From Kitasatospora humi (GTDB lineage Bacteria > Actinomycetota > Actinomycetes > Streptomycetales > Streptomycetaceae): a stretch of DNA of 64,000 bases. Shown here in pieces: positions 54,425 through 62,383 of this stretch. Where the stretch lies: NCBI RefSeq assembly GCF_020907985.1, contig NZ_JAJJPA010000012.1, positions 62,001-126,000 on the forward strand. Direction: 5' to 3'. The notes under the pieces are model-generated. The model had not been told where the DNA came from. It ran no database searches and saw only the letters and a program-made list of their open reading frames with translations. Made by a program: the position numbers and the translations under genes. Position 1 is the first letter of the stretch; each line of letters starts with the position of its first letter.

Positions 54425-55513
54425 GTGCCACCGCTGGAGCTCACCACTAGCGCCTTCGGCCAGTTCGGCGATCCGGCCGAAACGTTCTGCCTGATCACGA
54501 GTGCGGACGGCAGCACACCGCTCCACCTGCTGCCCGACCGCGGCTGTGCGCGGGTGATCCACCGGTCGCTCCCGGCCGGCACGAGCCTGGGCGAACTGAT
54601 CGCCGCGAGCGTCCCGCCGGACGCACACGTGCTCGCGGTCTGCCCCGGCCGGTTCCTCGACTCGCCGTCCGCACAGCAGCTCGGCTCGCGCAAGCTCGTC
54701 ATACTGCCGGCCGGCTCCACGCCGCTGACCGCCGAGCACATCCGCTCCCTGCTGGAGTCCGCGGCGCGGACGGACATCGCTCAACAGGCCGTGGTGGCCG
54801 ACGAGTTCTTCGAGCGGATCGAGAGCAGCGACCGGTTGGCCATCGTCGACGACTCCGCGGGCACCGAGGCCGAGTTCGACCACACGGTCGGGGACTGCGT
54901 CTGGAACCAGCAGGCGGGCCCGCTCGACCCCGGCGACCAACAGATCTTTCCCTCGGGCAAGTTGAGCGTCACAGCAGCCGAGATCACCACCTTCCGACCG
55001 GAGGCGCGGCTGCTCGGTCTCACCGGTGACCTCACGCTGCGCGGCTGGCCGATCGTGCACCGGCACGCCGACCCGGCCGACGCCGCCGATCAGCAGCGGC
55101 TGTTCGAGGCGCTCGCGCCCCTGGTCTCCCACCCGGTCACGCTGCGGGTGGCCGCCGGGTCCGTCGAGGACGTCACCCCGAACACCCCGGGGGGCAAACC
55201 GGCCGCCGCGGCACTGGAGAGCCTCTTCACCGACGACCCCCGCTACCGGGTCATCTGGGAACTCGGATTCGGCATCAACACCACCACGGAGATCATCCCG
55301 GCGAACTGCGGGGCCAACGAGGTGTACGGCGCCACCGACGGCGTCGTGAACCTCGGCCTGGGGATCACCCCGACCACCAGGTTCGCGCTGGCGTTCCTCT
55401 GCCCGCACAGCTCACTGCTGGCCTCGGACGGGAGCGCCGTCCTGGGCGCCCGCAAGGCAGTGCCCCGCGGCCGGATGCGGCGGGTGTCCAGCGCGAGCTG
55501 CGGCTGCCACTGA
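54425..55513 (+). CDS. M29-like paralogue with lost metal ligands (probable pseudo-enzyme)
   Basis: 362 residues, clearly paralogous to the 53159 protein over its whole length (VWNQQAGPLDPGDQQIFPSG; YRVIWELGFGINTTTEIIPANCGANEVYGATDG). Four of the five putative metal ligands are changed: Glu181 to Lys179, His310 to Asn309, His322 to Ala321, Asp324 to Ala323; only Glu279 is kept. It is therefore unlikely to be catalytic by the M29 mechanism and may bind the peptide or its partner. The C-terminus carries an extra basic, Cys-containing tail ending SSASCGCH, absent from the paralogue. GTG 54425 has GGGAG six bases upstream. Confidence 0.68.
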   Translation: MPPLELTTSAFGQFGDPAETFCLITSADGSTPLHLLPDRGCARVIHRSLPAGTSLGELIAASVPPDAHVLAVCPGRFLDSPSAQQLGSRKLVILPAGSTPLTAEHIRSLLESAARTDIAQQAVVADEFFERIESSDRLAIVDDSAGTEAEFDHTVGDCVWNQQAGPLDPGDQQIFPSGKLSVTAAEITTFRPEARLLGLTGDLTLRGWPIVHRHADPADAADQQRLFEALAPLVSHPVTLRVAAGSVEDVTPNTPGGKPAAAALESLFTDDPRYRVIWELGFGINTTTEIIPANCGANEVYGATDGVVNLGLGITPTTRFALAFLCPHSSLLASDGSAVLGARKAVPRGRMRRVSSASCGCH

Positions 55514-55558
55514 GGCCGGCCACCAGCCACCCGTTCTCCACCAAGGAGGGAGCACTCC

Positions 55559-56287
55559 ATGACGGTCAACCCCGAGCTGCGCAAGCAGGTCGACACCATC
55601 CTCGACGGCTTCATCGCGGACTTCTACGAGACGGTCCCGTTCGCCCAGCACCAGAAGAGCGCCGCCGACCTCAACCTGGACTACTACAAGCGCCACAACA
55701 TCGAGACCATCCTGCGGCTGCGCCGCAAGCGGACGGTCGACGCGCTGGCCATCAAGTACTTCACCAAGGTCGACCCGGTGCAGGCCAAGGCGTGGGCGCA
55801 CTACACCGACGACGAGATGCTGCACGACCGGCTGTTCGCCGCCGACCTGGCCAAGGTCGGGGTCGGCAAGGACGAGATCTACTCCACCGAGCCGCTGCTC
55901 TCCACCAAGCTGCTCACCGGATACCTGCAGTACGGCATGGAGTTCGAGGACAGCCCGCTGGCCCTGATCACCAGCGTCTACTTCGTCGAGTACGTCACCA
56001 CCCGCACCCAGCCGGACTGGCTGGACAACCTGGGGAACGTGCTCGGCGAGGAGAACGTCAAGGGCGCCCGAGCCCATGTCAACACCGATCTCGACGACGA
56101 CCACGACGACTTCGTGTGGCGGGTGCTGTCCTCGCTGGTGACCACCGAGGCCGATGAGAAGAAGGTCATCGAGCACCTGCGGCACGTCTACTGGCTGTGG
56201 AAGCTCTACTTCGTGGAGCTGCACCAGATCACCGTGCTCGGCAAGGCCGGGGCCCAGATCCCGCTGCCCACGTCGGCGGACGTCTGA
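55559..56287 (+). CDS. Heme-oxygenase-like diiron oxidase (HDO/iron-containing redox enzyme family)
   Basis: 242 residues, all helical. Candidate iron ligands: Glu86 and His89 in DDEMLHDRLF (E-x2-H), Glu144 in VYFVEYV, and His173, Asp177, His182 in AHVNTDLDDDHDDFVW. The E-x2-H followed 55 residues later by Glu, then a His-Asp-His cluster, is the layout of the HDO group (UndA, BesC, SznF central domain). These enzymes use Fe(II) and O2 for C-C cleavage, desaturation or N-oxygenation of amino or fatty acids. Here it could oxidise a peptide side chain or a free amino acid (N-oxygenation of a lysine-like residue has precedent). ATG 55559 has GGAGGGAG upstream. Confidence 0.75.
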   Translation: MTVNPELRKQVDTILDGFIADFYETVPFAQHQKSAADLNLDYYKRHNIETILRLRRKRTVDALAIKYFTKVDPVQAKAWAHYTDDEMLHDRLFAADLAKVGVGKDEIYSTEPLLSTKLLTGYLQYGMEFEDSPLALITSVYFVEYVTTRTQPDWLDNLGNVLGEENVKGARAHVNTDLDDDHDDFVWRVLSSLVTTEADEKKVIEHLRHVYWLWKLYFVELHQITVLGKAGAQIPLPTSADV

Positions 56288-56298
56288 GCCGGCCTCCG

Positions 56299-57087
56299 GT
56301 GAACGACGACGCCCGGGCGGCGGCGCGCTCCACCGGGTCGCGGACCGTCGAGGTGCTGGCCCTGCCGCCCGGCCCGGAACTGCCGCCCGGCACCGAGAAG
56401 TGGATCGTGGACGGCCTGGTGGAAACCATGCCCGGCCTGCGGATGCGTGAACTGTTCGAGTTGCGCCGCGACATGCTGGTCGACGCCGACTACATCGTGG
56501 CCGGCGTCGACCGGGAGCGGGACCTGGTCGTCTCCCTGCTCACCTCGCGCTGGGTGACGATCCCGTCCGGCCACGCGTGCCTGCACGTGATGGTCCAGTT
56601 CGTCGGGGACGAGTACCGCAACGGTCCGGTTTTCGGCCGGAGTTGGTCCGTCCACTTCGCCCGGCTGCTGGCGGACGGCCGCCCGTTCCCCCAGGTGATC
56701 GCGCTCAAGACGTACAACCCGGTGGTGCACTGCGCGATGTCGGCCTTCAGCGGGCACCCCGACATCACCATGTACCCGGACCTGTCCGGGCGGTTGGACC
56801 CCGGTGCGGCGGCGCTGGCCGCCGTGGTGGCCGGGGCACTCGCCCCCGGGGCGCCCTTCGATCCGGCCCGGGGCGTCATCGCGGGCATCGGGCTCCCGGT
56901 GGACCTCTACCACGAGCGGCCGACGAGCTACGTGCCGGAGGCGAACGCCTACTTCGCCGCCAACGCGGAGCCCGGCGACCGGGTGCTGTGCATGCTGCGA
57001 GTGCCCACCCGGGCCGGGGCGCACGCCATCCTGGCCGCCCTGGGCGTGCCCGCCCGGGGCGTGCCGTCGCCGCCCGAACGTGACTGA
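56299..57087 (+). CDS. Unrecognised protein of the peptide cluster
   Basis: 262 residues that I cannot place. There is no signal peptide or membrane segment. The middle (LVVSLLTSRWVTIPSGHACLHVMVQFVGDEYRNGPVFGRSWSVHFARLLADG) followed by PQVIALKTYNPVVHCAMSAFSGHPDITMYPDL looks like alternating strands and helices, faintly like a GNAT acyltransferase, but the acetyl-CoA loop is not obvious. His and Cys residues cluster in HACLH and NPVVHCAMS. GTG 56299 lies 11 bases after the HDO stop, so it is co-transcribed with it and probably shares its task. The C-terminal end is a Pro/Arg-rich tail. Confidence 0.6.
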   Translation: MNDDARAAARSTGSRTVEVLALPPGPELPPGTEKWIVDGLVETMPGLRMRELFELRRDMLVDADYIVAGVDRERDLVVSLLTSRWVTIPSGHACLHVMVQFVGDEYRNGPVFGRSWSVHFARLLADGRPFPQVIALKTYNPVVHCAMSAFSGHPDITMYPDLSGRLDPGAAALAAVVAGALAPGAPFDPARGVIAGIGLPVDLYHERPTSYVPEANAYFAANAEPGDRVLCMLRVPTRAGAHAILAALGVPARGVPSPPERD

Positions 57088-57099
57088 ACCCGCCGACCT

Positions 57100-57133
57100 A
57101 CGGGCCCGGGGCCGCTCTCGGCCCCGGGCCCGT
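57100..57133 (+). terminator. Hairpin between the unrecognised gene and the DUF2817 gene
   Basis: Perfect 15-base arms (ACGGGCCCGGGGCCG and complement) around the loop CTCT, 12 bases after the stop at 57087. It probably ends or attenuates transcription of the first five genes of the operon. Confidence 0.85.
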
Positions 57134-57167
57134 CGTCCGCATCCACGACTCCAGGAGCGCGAGACCG

Positions 57168-58274
57168 ATGACCGACCTGTTCCCGACCGACTACGCCCGG
57201 GCCCGCTCGGACTTCCGGCACGCGGCCGAGGCGGCCGGCGCCCGGCTGCGGACCTTCGTCCTGCCGGAGCACCGCGGGCCCGACGGCGGTGAACTCTGCG
57301 TGGACACGGCCTACCTGGGTCCGACCGGTCCGGCGAAGCTGCTGGTGACGGTCTCCGGCACGCACGGCATCGAGGGCTTCTGCGGCTCGGCGTGCCAGAC
57401 CCGGATCCTGCTCGGGGAGGGCGTGGCGCGGTCCGCCGGCCGGGACACCGGCGTGCTGCTCGTCCACGCGCTCAACCCGTACGGCTTCGCCCACCTGCGC
57501 CGCGTCAACGAGGACAACATCGACCTCAACCGCAACTTCGTCGACCACGACGACCCGCCGCACAACGACGCCTACGAGCTGGTGCACGCGGCACTGGTGC
57601 CGCCGGACGCCGGCGCGTTCTCCCCCAGCACGCTGGTCGCGGAACTGACCGGGCTCCAGGAGCGGTTGGGTCCGCGGGTCCTCCAGGAGGCGGTGACCCG
57701 CGGCCAGTACCGCCACCCGGACGGCCTGTTCTACGGCGGTCGGCAGGCGTGCTGGTCGCACCGGGTGTTCCGGGCCGTCGTGGCCGAGCAGGTCGCCGGG
57801 GCCGCGCACGTGGCCTACATCGACCTGCACACCGGGCTCGGCGAGCGCGGCGTCGGCGAACCAATCTTCCGCGGCGGCCGGGACGCCGGCGCGTTCGACC
57901 GGGCCCGGCGCTGGTACGGCGACGCGCTCACGGCTTCGGAGCAGGGCACCTCGTCCTCCACGCCGATCGTCGGCAACACGGCGGCCGCGGTCGCCGACGG
58001 TCTCGGCGCGGGAAGTGAACTCACCGCCATCACGCTGGAGTTCGGCACCCTTCCAGGCCCCGAGGTGCTGCTCGCGCTGTGCGCCGACAACTGGCTGCAC
58101 CAGCACCGGGAGCCGGCCGAGGCGGTCCGCTCCGAGCTCAAGCAGCTGATCCGCACGGCGTTCTGCCCGGCGGCGGACGAGCTGTGGCGCTCCCAGGTCC
58201 TCCGACGGGCGCGCGAGGTCTTCGACCAGGCCCTCACCGGGCTCGCCGACGCCAAGCCGGGCCCACGGGCCTGA
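57168..58274 (+). CDS. DUF2817/M14-like metallocarboxypeptidase
   Basis: 368 residues, resembling the DUF2817 branch of the M14 zinc carboxypeptidase fold. Seen: LVTVSGTHGIEGFCGSACQ (zinc-binding H-x2-E), LLVHALNPYGFAHLRRVNEDNIDLNRNF (Arg and Asn-Arg substrate contacts), VAYIDLHTGLG (third zinc His), and TAITLEFGTLPG (catalytic Glu). All key residues are present. No signal peptide, so it is cytoplasmic. It may trim the C-terminus of the peptide or hydrolyse an amide. It is separated from the preceding gene by a strong hairpin, so it may be expressed at a lower level or from its own promoter. Confidence 0.82.
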   Translation: MTDLFPTDYARARSDFRHAAEAAGARLRTFVLPEHRGPDGGELCVDTAYLGPTGPAKLLVTVSGTHGIEGFCGSACQTRILLGEGVARSAGRDTGVLLVHALNPYGFAHLRRVNEDNIDLNRNFVDHDDPPHNDAYELVHAALVPPDAGAFSPSTLVAELTGLQERLGPRVLQEAVTRGQYRHPDGLFYGGRQACWSHRVFRAVVAEQVAGAAHVAYIDLHTGLGERGVGEPIFRGGRDAGAFDRARRWYGDALTASEQGTSSSTPIVGNTAAAVADGLGAGSELTAITLEFGTLPGPEVLLALCADNWLHQHREPAEAVRSELKQLIRTAFCPAADELWRSQVLRRAREVFDQALTGLADAKPGPRA

Positions 58275-58285
58275 CGCCCGGTCGG

Positions 58286-58334
58286 CGCCGGGCCGGTACC
58301 CGCACCGAGTGACAGTGCGGGTACCGGCCCGGCG
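58286..58334. terminator. Bidirectional terminator between convergent operons
   Basis: Perfect 20-base arms around a nine-base loop (CGAGTGACA), located between the DUF2817 stop (58274) and the convergent aspartate kinase stop (58344). Confidence 0.92.
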
Positions 58335-58343
58335 GCACGTCCG

Positions 58344-59564
58344 TCACCCGCTCTCCGAGGGCGAGGAGGGCACGCTCCCCTGCGCGGAGCGGCCGTCGCC
58401 GACCAGCATGTCGCTGTACGCCGACCGCGCCTTGGCCGACAGCGGCAGCACCGCCGCCTCGGCGCCCGCAGGGTCCGGGTAGAGCAGATCGTGGCGGCGG
58501 CGGGCCTCCGCCTCGGCCTCGTCGCGCCGGACCAGGACGTGGTCGACGCCGCCGTCCGCCCGCACCGTGGTGACCACGCTGAGCCCGTCCTGGTGCCGCG
58601 CGGAGCCGAGGTGCCGCGCCGCGCCGCGGGCCCCGCGCGGCACCAGCAGGTGGGCGCCGCCCGCCGCGTCCACCGCCGTGGTCGCCAGCCCCTCCGACCG
58701 CAGGCGCTCCGCGGCCGCCCGGCGCTCCGACGCCGTCCGGAACCGCCAGACCTCGCTGTTGGGGTGCACCACCACCGAGGCGGCGGCCGGGCCGACCCCG
58801 ACCAACGTCCCCGCGGCCGGCCCCCGCTCCCAGGGGAAGGGCCGGCAGTGCAGTCGGACACCGGTGCGTTCGGCCCAGTCGACGGCGCTCTCGTGGACGA
58901 CCTTGGCACCGTGCCGGGACATCCGCCGCACGCCCTCGTAGCTGATCCGGGCGATGGTCCGCGCGGTCGGCACAAGATGGGGGTCAGCCGTGCACACCCC
59001 GGGGACGTCCGAGAAGAGTTCGCAGACGGGGGCGCCCAGCGCGCCGGCGACGGCGACCGCCGAGAGGTCCGAACTGTTGCGGCCCAGCATGACCGTCCGG
59101 CCGGCCTCGTCCACGGCCTGGCCACCGGGGACGACCAGGACCGGACAGCCGTCCAAAGCCGCTCGCAGCGTGGCGGGTTCGGCCCGGCGCAGCCCTGCCC
59201 GGTCGGGCGGTCCGGCGGCGAGCAGCCCGGTGTCCGCCGCCGACAGCGGGCGGGCGGGCAGGCCGGCGGCATCGAGGGCGGCCGCGAGCAGGGCCACGCT
59301 GACCGTCTCACCGCTGGTCAGCAGCATGGCGGCCGCCGCCGCCGGCGGGTCGGCCGCCACGGCGTCCAGCGTCTGCTGCAACCGGCCCGTGGTACCGGAC
59401 ATCGCGCTCGCCACCAGGACCAGCGGCTGCTTGTCCTCGGCGACCCGCCGCGCCGCGTAGCGGGCCACCCGCCGGTAGCCGTCCAGCTGCGCGAACGAGG
59501 AACCGCCGAACTTCAGCACCAACGGCGGTACGTCCGAGCCGATTTCGGAGGTCAACTCAACCAC
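58344..59564 (-). CDS. Aspartate kinase, cluster-associated divergent copy
   Basis: 406 residues of the aspartokinase family. The catalytic domain covers residues 14-260: LVLKFGGSSFAQLDGYRRVA (KFGGSS), LVLVASAMSGTTGRL, LTSGETVSVALLAAAL, LGRNSSDLSAVAVAGALGA (GRxxSD), FSDVPGVCTADPHLVPTARTIARISYEG. It phosphorylates aspartate. The C-terminal 145 residues only loosely match the paired ACT regulatory domains and lack the usual allosteric sequence, hinting at relaxed feedback control, as in some antibiotic-cluster copies. GTG 59564 overlaps the asd stop by 13 bases, so the two are coupled. Confidence 0.85.
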   Translation of the reverse strand: MVELTSEIGSDVPPLVLKFGGSSFAQLDGYRRVARYAARRVAEDKQPLVLVASAMSGTTGRLQQTLDAVAADPPAAAAAMLLTSGETVSVALLAAALDAAGLPARPLSAADTGLLAAGPPDRAGLRRAEPATLRAALDGCPVLVVPGGQAVDEAGRTVMLGRNSSDLSAVAVAGALGAPVCELFSDVPGVCTADPHLVPTARTIARISYEGVRRMSRHGAKVVHESAVDWAERTGVRLHCRPFPWERGPAAGTLVGVGPAAASVVVHPNSEVWRFRTASERRAAAERLRSEGLATTAVDAAGGAHLLVPRGARGAARHLGSARHQDGLSVVTTVRADGGVDHVLVRRDEAEAEARRRHDLLYPDPAGAEAAVLPLSAKARSAYSDMLVGDGRSAQGSVPSSPSESG

Positions 59565-60604
59565 CCGTACTTCACGGCGAGTTCCACGATCTGCACCGCG
59601 TTGAGCGCGGCGCCCACCCAGAGGTTGTCGGCGACGATCCAGACCGCGACCGACCGCGGGTCCTGCGGCTCGACGCGTATCCGCCCGACGTGCACCAGAG
59701 CCCGGCTCTCGTCGTCGGCGAAGACCGTCCTGGGCATCGGGTAGGAAGGGGCGGCGTCAGAGCGGCGGTAGACCCGCAGGCCGGGTGTGTCGGCCAGCGC
59801 CTGCTCGACCTGCGCGGTGCTGACCGGTCGGCGCAGCCTGATGTGCGCCGCCTCCGAGTGGCAGTGGAAGACCGGCACCCGCACCGCCGTCGCGCTCACC
59901 CGCAGGTCCGGCAGGCCGAGGATCTTGCGCGGTTCGCGGACCAGCTTGCGCTCCTCGTGGCTGAGGCCGGTGTCGTCCTGGAGGCCGATCTCCGGCACCA
60001 GGTTGAAGGCCAGCGGCTGTCCGAAGCGGCCGTTGGGCGCGCCCTGCGCCTCCGGGTCGGCCAGCAACCTGGCGGACTCCCCGGCCAGTTCGGCCAGCCC
60101 GTGCAGACCGCCGCCCGACGCGGCCTGGTAGGTCGCCACCACGACGCCCTCCAGTTCGGCGAGCTCGTGCAACGGGTGCAGGGCGCGGACCAGTTGGATG
60201 GTCGAGCAGTTGGGGTTGGCGACCAGGTTGCCGGCAGGGCGCCGGGCGAGCGCTGCGGGGTTCACCTGCGGGACGACCAGCGGCACGTCCGGCCGCATCC
60301 GGAACGCGGAGGTGTTGTCGACCACCAGGACGCCGGCCGCGGCCAGGCGCTCCGCCTCGCGGCTGCTCAGCTCGGCGCCCGCACAGAAGACGGCGACATC
60401 CAGCTCCCGGGGATCGAGGGCCTCGACGGTGGTCATCGGGTCCACCGCCAGCGACAACCCCAGCTCGGCCGCCGGCCGGCGCCCGAGGCTCCGGGGGGAC
60501 GCGACCGGCACCACCCGGCCCACCGGTACGGTCCCGCGGTCGAGCAGCTTCAGGCATTCCCGGCCGACGGCTCCGGTCGCGCCCACGACGGCGATGCGCA
60601 GCAT
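59552..60604 (-). CDS. Aspartate-semialdehyde dehydrogenase, cluster-associated copy
   Basis: 350 residues, full-length Asd. It has IAVVGATGAVGRECLKLLDRG (NADP fold), VVDNTSAFRMRPDVPLVVPQVNP, GNLVANPNCSTIQLVRAL with the catalytic Cys in NPNCST, ATYQAASGGG, and VPVFHCHSEAAHIRLRRPV with the catalytic His. It makes aspartate semialdehyde from aspartyl phosphate supplied by the overlapping kinase. A kinase/Asd pair beside peptide ligases suggests dedicated supply of an aspartate-semialdehyde-derived amino acid such as 2,4-diaminobutyrate or homoserine; no gene for the next step is visible inside the window, though the neighbouring region beyond 64 kb is unseen. Confidence 0.93.
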   Translation of the reverse strand: MLRIAVVGATGAVGRECLKLLDRGTVPVGRVVPVASPRSLGRRPAAELGLSLAVDPMTTVEALDPRELDVAVFCAGAELSSREAERLAAAGVLVVDNTSAFRMRPDVPLVVPQVNPAALARRPAGNLVANPNCSTIQLVRALHPLHELAELEGVVVATYQAASGGGLHGLAELAGESARLLADPEAQGAPNGRFGQPLAFNLVPEIGLQDDTGLSHEERKLVREPRKILGLPDLRVSATAVRVPVFHCHSEAAHIRLRRPVSTAQVEQALADTPGLRVYRRSDAAPSYPMPRTVFADDESRALVHVGRIRVEPQDPRSVAVWIVADNLWVGAALNAVQIVELAVKYGWLS

Positions 60605-60649
60605 TCCCGTGCTCCTCTCGTGCCCTTGTGCGGGCCTCGGTCGTCGCCG

Positions 60650-61609
60650 TCAGGTGGACGGCCCCCGGAACGCGCGGCGGTAGGCGATCGGGGTGGTGTT
60701 GAGGGACCTCACGAACTGGTGCCGGAGCGCAGCGGCGTTGGCGAAACCCGATCGGGCCGCCACCACCTCCATGGTCTCGTTGGTGCTCTCCAGCATCCGC
60801 TGGGCGGTCAGCACCCGCTGTCCCAGCAGCCAGCGGTACGGGGTGGTGCCGGTCTCCATGCGGAAGTGGCGGGCGAACGTGCGGGGCGACATGCAGGCCC
60901 GGGCGGAGAGTTGTTCCACGCTCAGCTCCTGGTCCAAGTGGCGCGCCATCCATGCCAGTACGTCGCGCACGCCGCCCTCGCGGTACTCCGCCACCGGTCG
61001 TTCGATGTACTGCGCCTGGCCGCCGTCCCGGTGCGGGGGGACGACCATGCGGCGGGCGATGCCGTTCGCGACCTCGCTGCCCTGGAGCTTGCGCACCAGG
61101 TGGAGGCAGGCGTCGATGCCGGCGGAGGTGCCGGCCGAGGTCAGCACCGGGTCCTCGTCCACGTACAGGACGTGCGGTTCGACCCGCGCCTTGGGGAAGC
61201 GCCGGGCCAGTGCGTCGGCGTAGCGCCAGTGCGTGGTGCAGCGGCGTCCGTCCAGCAGGCCGGCGGCACCGAGGACGAACGCTCCGACGCAGACGCTGAG
61301 CACCCTGGCGCCGCGCGCCACGGCCTCCCGCAGGGCCTCCAGCAGATCCGGCGGGAAGTCCCGGGTGTGGAAGTTGTCGCCCACCGGGATCGCTATGAGG
61401 TCCGCGTCCATCAGCCGGTCCAGTCCGTGCGGCGTGCTGATGGTGAACCCGGGAACGGCCCGCACCGAGGCGGCTTCCGCGGCGACCACGGCGAAGTCGT
61501 AGGCGGGCAGCCCGTCCGCCTGCCGGTCGATGCCGAACACCTCGCACACGACGCCGAGTTCGAAGGGATGGACGTTGTCCAGCAGCACAGCTGCCACTTT
61601 CTTCAGCAT
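60650..61609 (-). CDS. GlxA family transcriptional regulator (DJ-1/PfpI plus AraC HTH)
   Basis: 319 residues. The N-terminal DJ-1/PfpI-like domain covers residues 1-175 (VAAVLLDNVHPFELGVVCEVFG; ARVLSVCVGAFVLGAAGLLDGRRCTTHW, with the conserved nucleophile-position Cys). The C-terminal AraC/XylS double helix-turn-helix follows (LDQELSVEQLSARACMSPRTFARHFRMETGTTPYRWLLGQRVLTAQRMLE). A common actinobacterial regulator layout, sensing small molecules. Placed beside asd and the LuxR gene at the right flank, it is a candidate activator of this cluster. ATG 61609. Confidence 0.9.
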   Translation of the reverse strand: MLKKVAAVLLDNVHPFELGVVCEVFGIDRQADGLPAYDFAVVAAEAASVRAVPGFTISTPHGLDRLMDADLIAIPVGDNFHTRDFPPDLLEALREAVARGARVLSVCVGAFVLGAAGLLDGRRCTTHWRYADALARRFPKARVEPHVLYVDEDPVLTSAGTSAGIDACLHLVRKLQGSEVANGIARRMVVPPHRDGGQAQYIERPVAEYREGGVRDVLAWMARHLDQELSVEQLSARACMSPRTFARHFRMETGTTPYRWLLGQRVLTAQRMLESTNETMEVVAARSGFANAAALRHQFVRSLNTTPIAYRRAFRGPST

Positions 61610-61659
61610 GGGCCCTAATATGGCAGGGAATCGTGGGATCCTGACTTTCCATCAGCTGT

Positions 61660-62229
61660 TTACCGGCCAGCCGGCTCCGTACCCTGGCAGCATGGCTCGT
61701 TCAGGTGGCCCGACCCGTCCGCGGCTGCGGACCGGAGCGCATCGCCGTAGTCCTCACCGATGGCGACGACGCCGCCCCGGATGCCCATGACCACCGCATG
61801 CGTGCGGTCGGACGCGCCCAACTTCGAGAAGACGGCGGACAGGTGGTTCTTGACGGTCTTCTCGGAGATCCCCAGTGACGTCGCCACGCGGCGGTTCGAG
61901 TTCCCCCGGGCCACCAGCAGCAGCACTTCACGCTCGCGGGCCGTCAGCAGGGAGAGCGCCTCGCAACAGGTCGGATCGAGGCCCACCGCAGGGGTGCCGG
62001 CCAGGGATTCCCGGTCGCCCTCCTCCTCGGCCTCGGCCTCGGCCTCGGTCAGCAGGCTCTCGATCACCTTCTCCTGGACGTCCAGGGCGCTGCGCACCTC
62101 GCTCAGGACGACGTGCATCCGGTCGACGGCTTCGGCGAGCGCCGCGACCGGCGAGAGCTGTGCGCCGCACGACCGGCAGTCCGCCCGTCCGCGCAACGCT
62201 GCCATTCCCCTCGGACCGCCATGTTTCAT
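61660..62229 (-). CDS. LuxR-family regulator with N-terminal CxxC and coiled coil
   Basis: 189 residues. The C-terminal LuxR/GerE HTH covers about residues 95-160 (LSLLTAREREVLLLVARGNSNRRVATSLGISEKTVKNHLSAVFSKLGASDRTHAVVMG). There is no receiver domain; instead the N-terminus has CRSCG, a possible zinc or redox CxxC, then a predicted coiled coil (VDRMHVVLSEVRSALDVQEKVIESLLTEAEAEAEEE). So it is an orphan regulator rather than a two-component one. I use ATG 62229; a TTG at 62238 is the alternative. Likely a cluster-situated regulator. Confidence 0.85.
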   Translation of the reverse strand: MKHGGPRGMAALRGRADCRSCGAQLSPVAALAEAVDRMHVVLSEVRSALDVQEKVIESLLTEAEAEAEEEGDRESLAGTPAVGLDPTCCEALSLLTAREREVLLLVARGNSNRRVATSLGISEKTVKNHLSAVFSKLGASDRTHAVVMGIRGGVVAIGEDYGDALRSAAADGSGHLNEPCCQGTEPAGR

Positions 62230-62383
62230 CAGGTGCAAATCCCTTCACGCGGACGGCAACTCACTGTGCTCTGCTGACGGCCCGGTGCCTTCTCCGGTGC
62301 GGACACCGCAGGTGCTCCGCACGCCGTCACAGGTGTTCCGGGTAGCGCTGTTCCGCATCGCGCCGGGGTTGTTCCCGGCAGGG

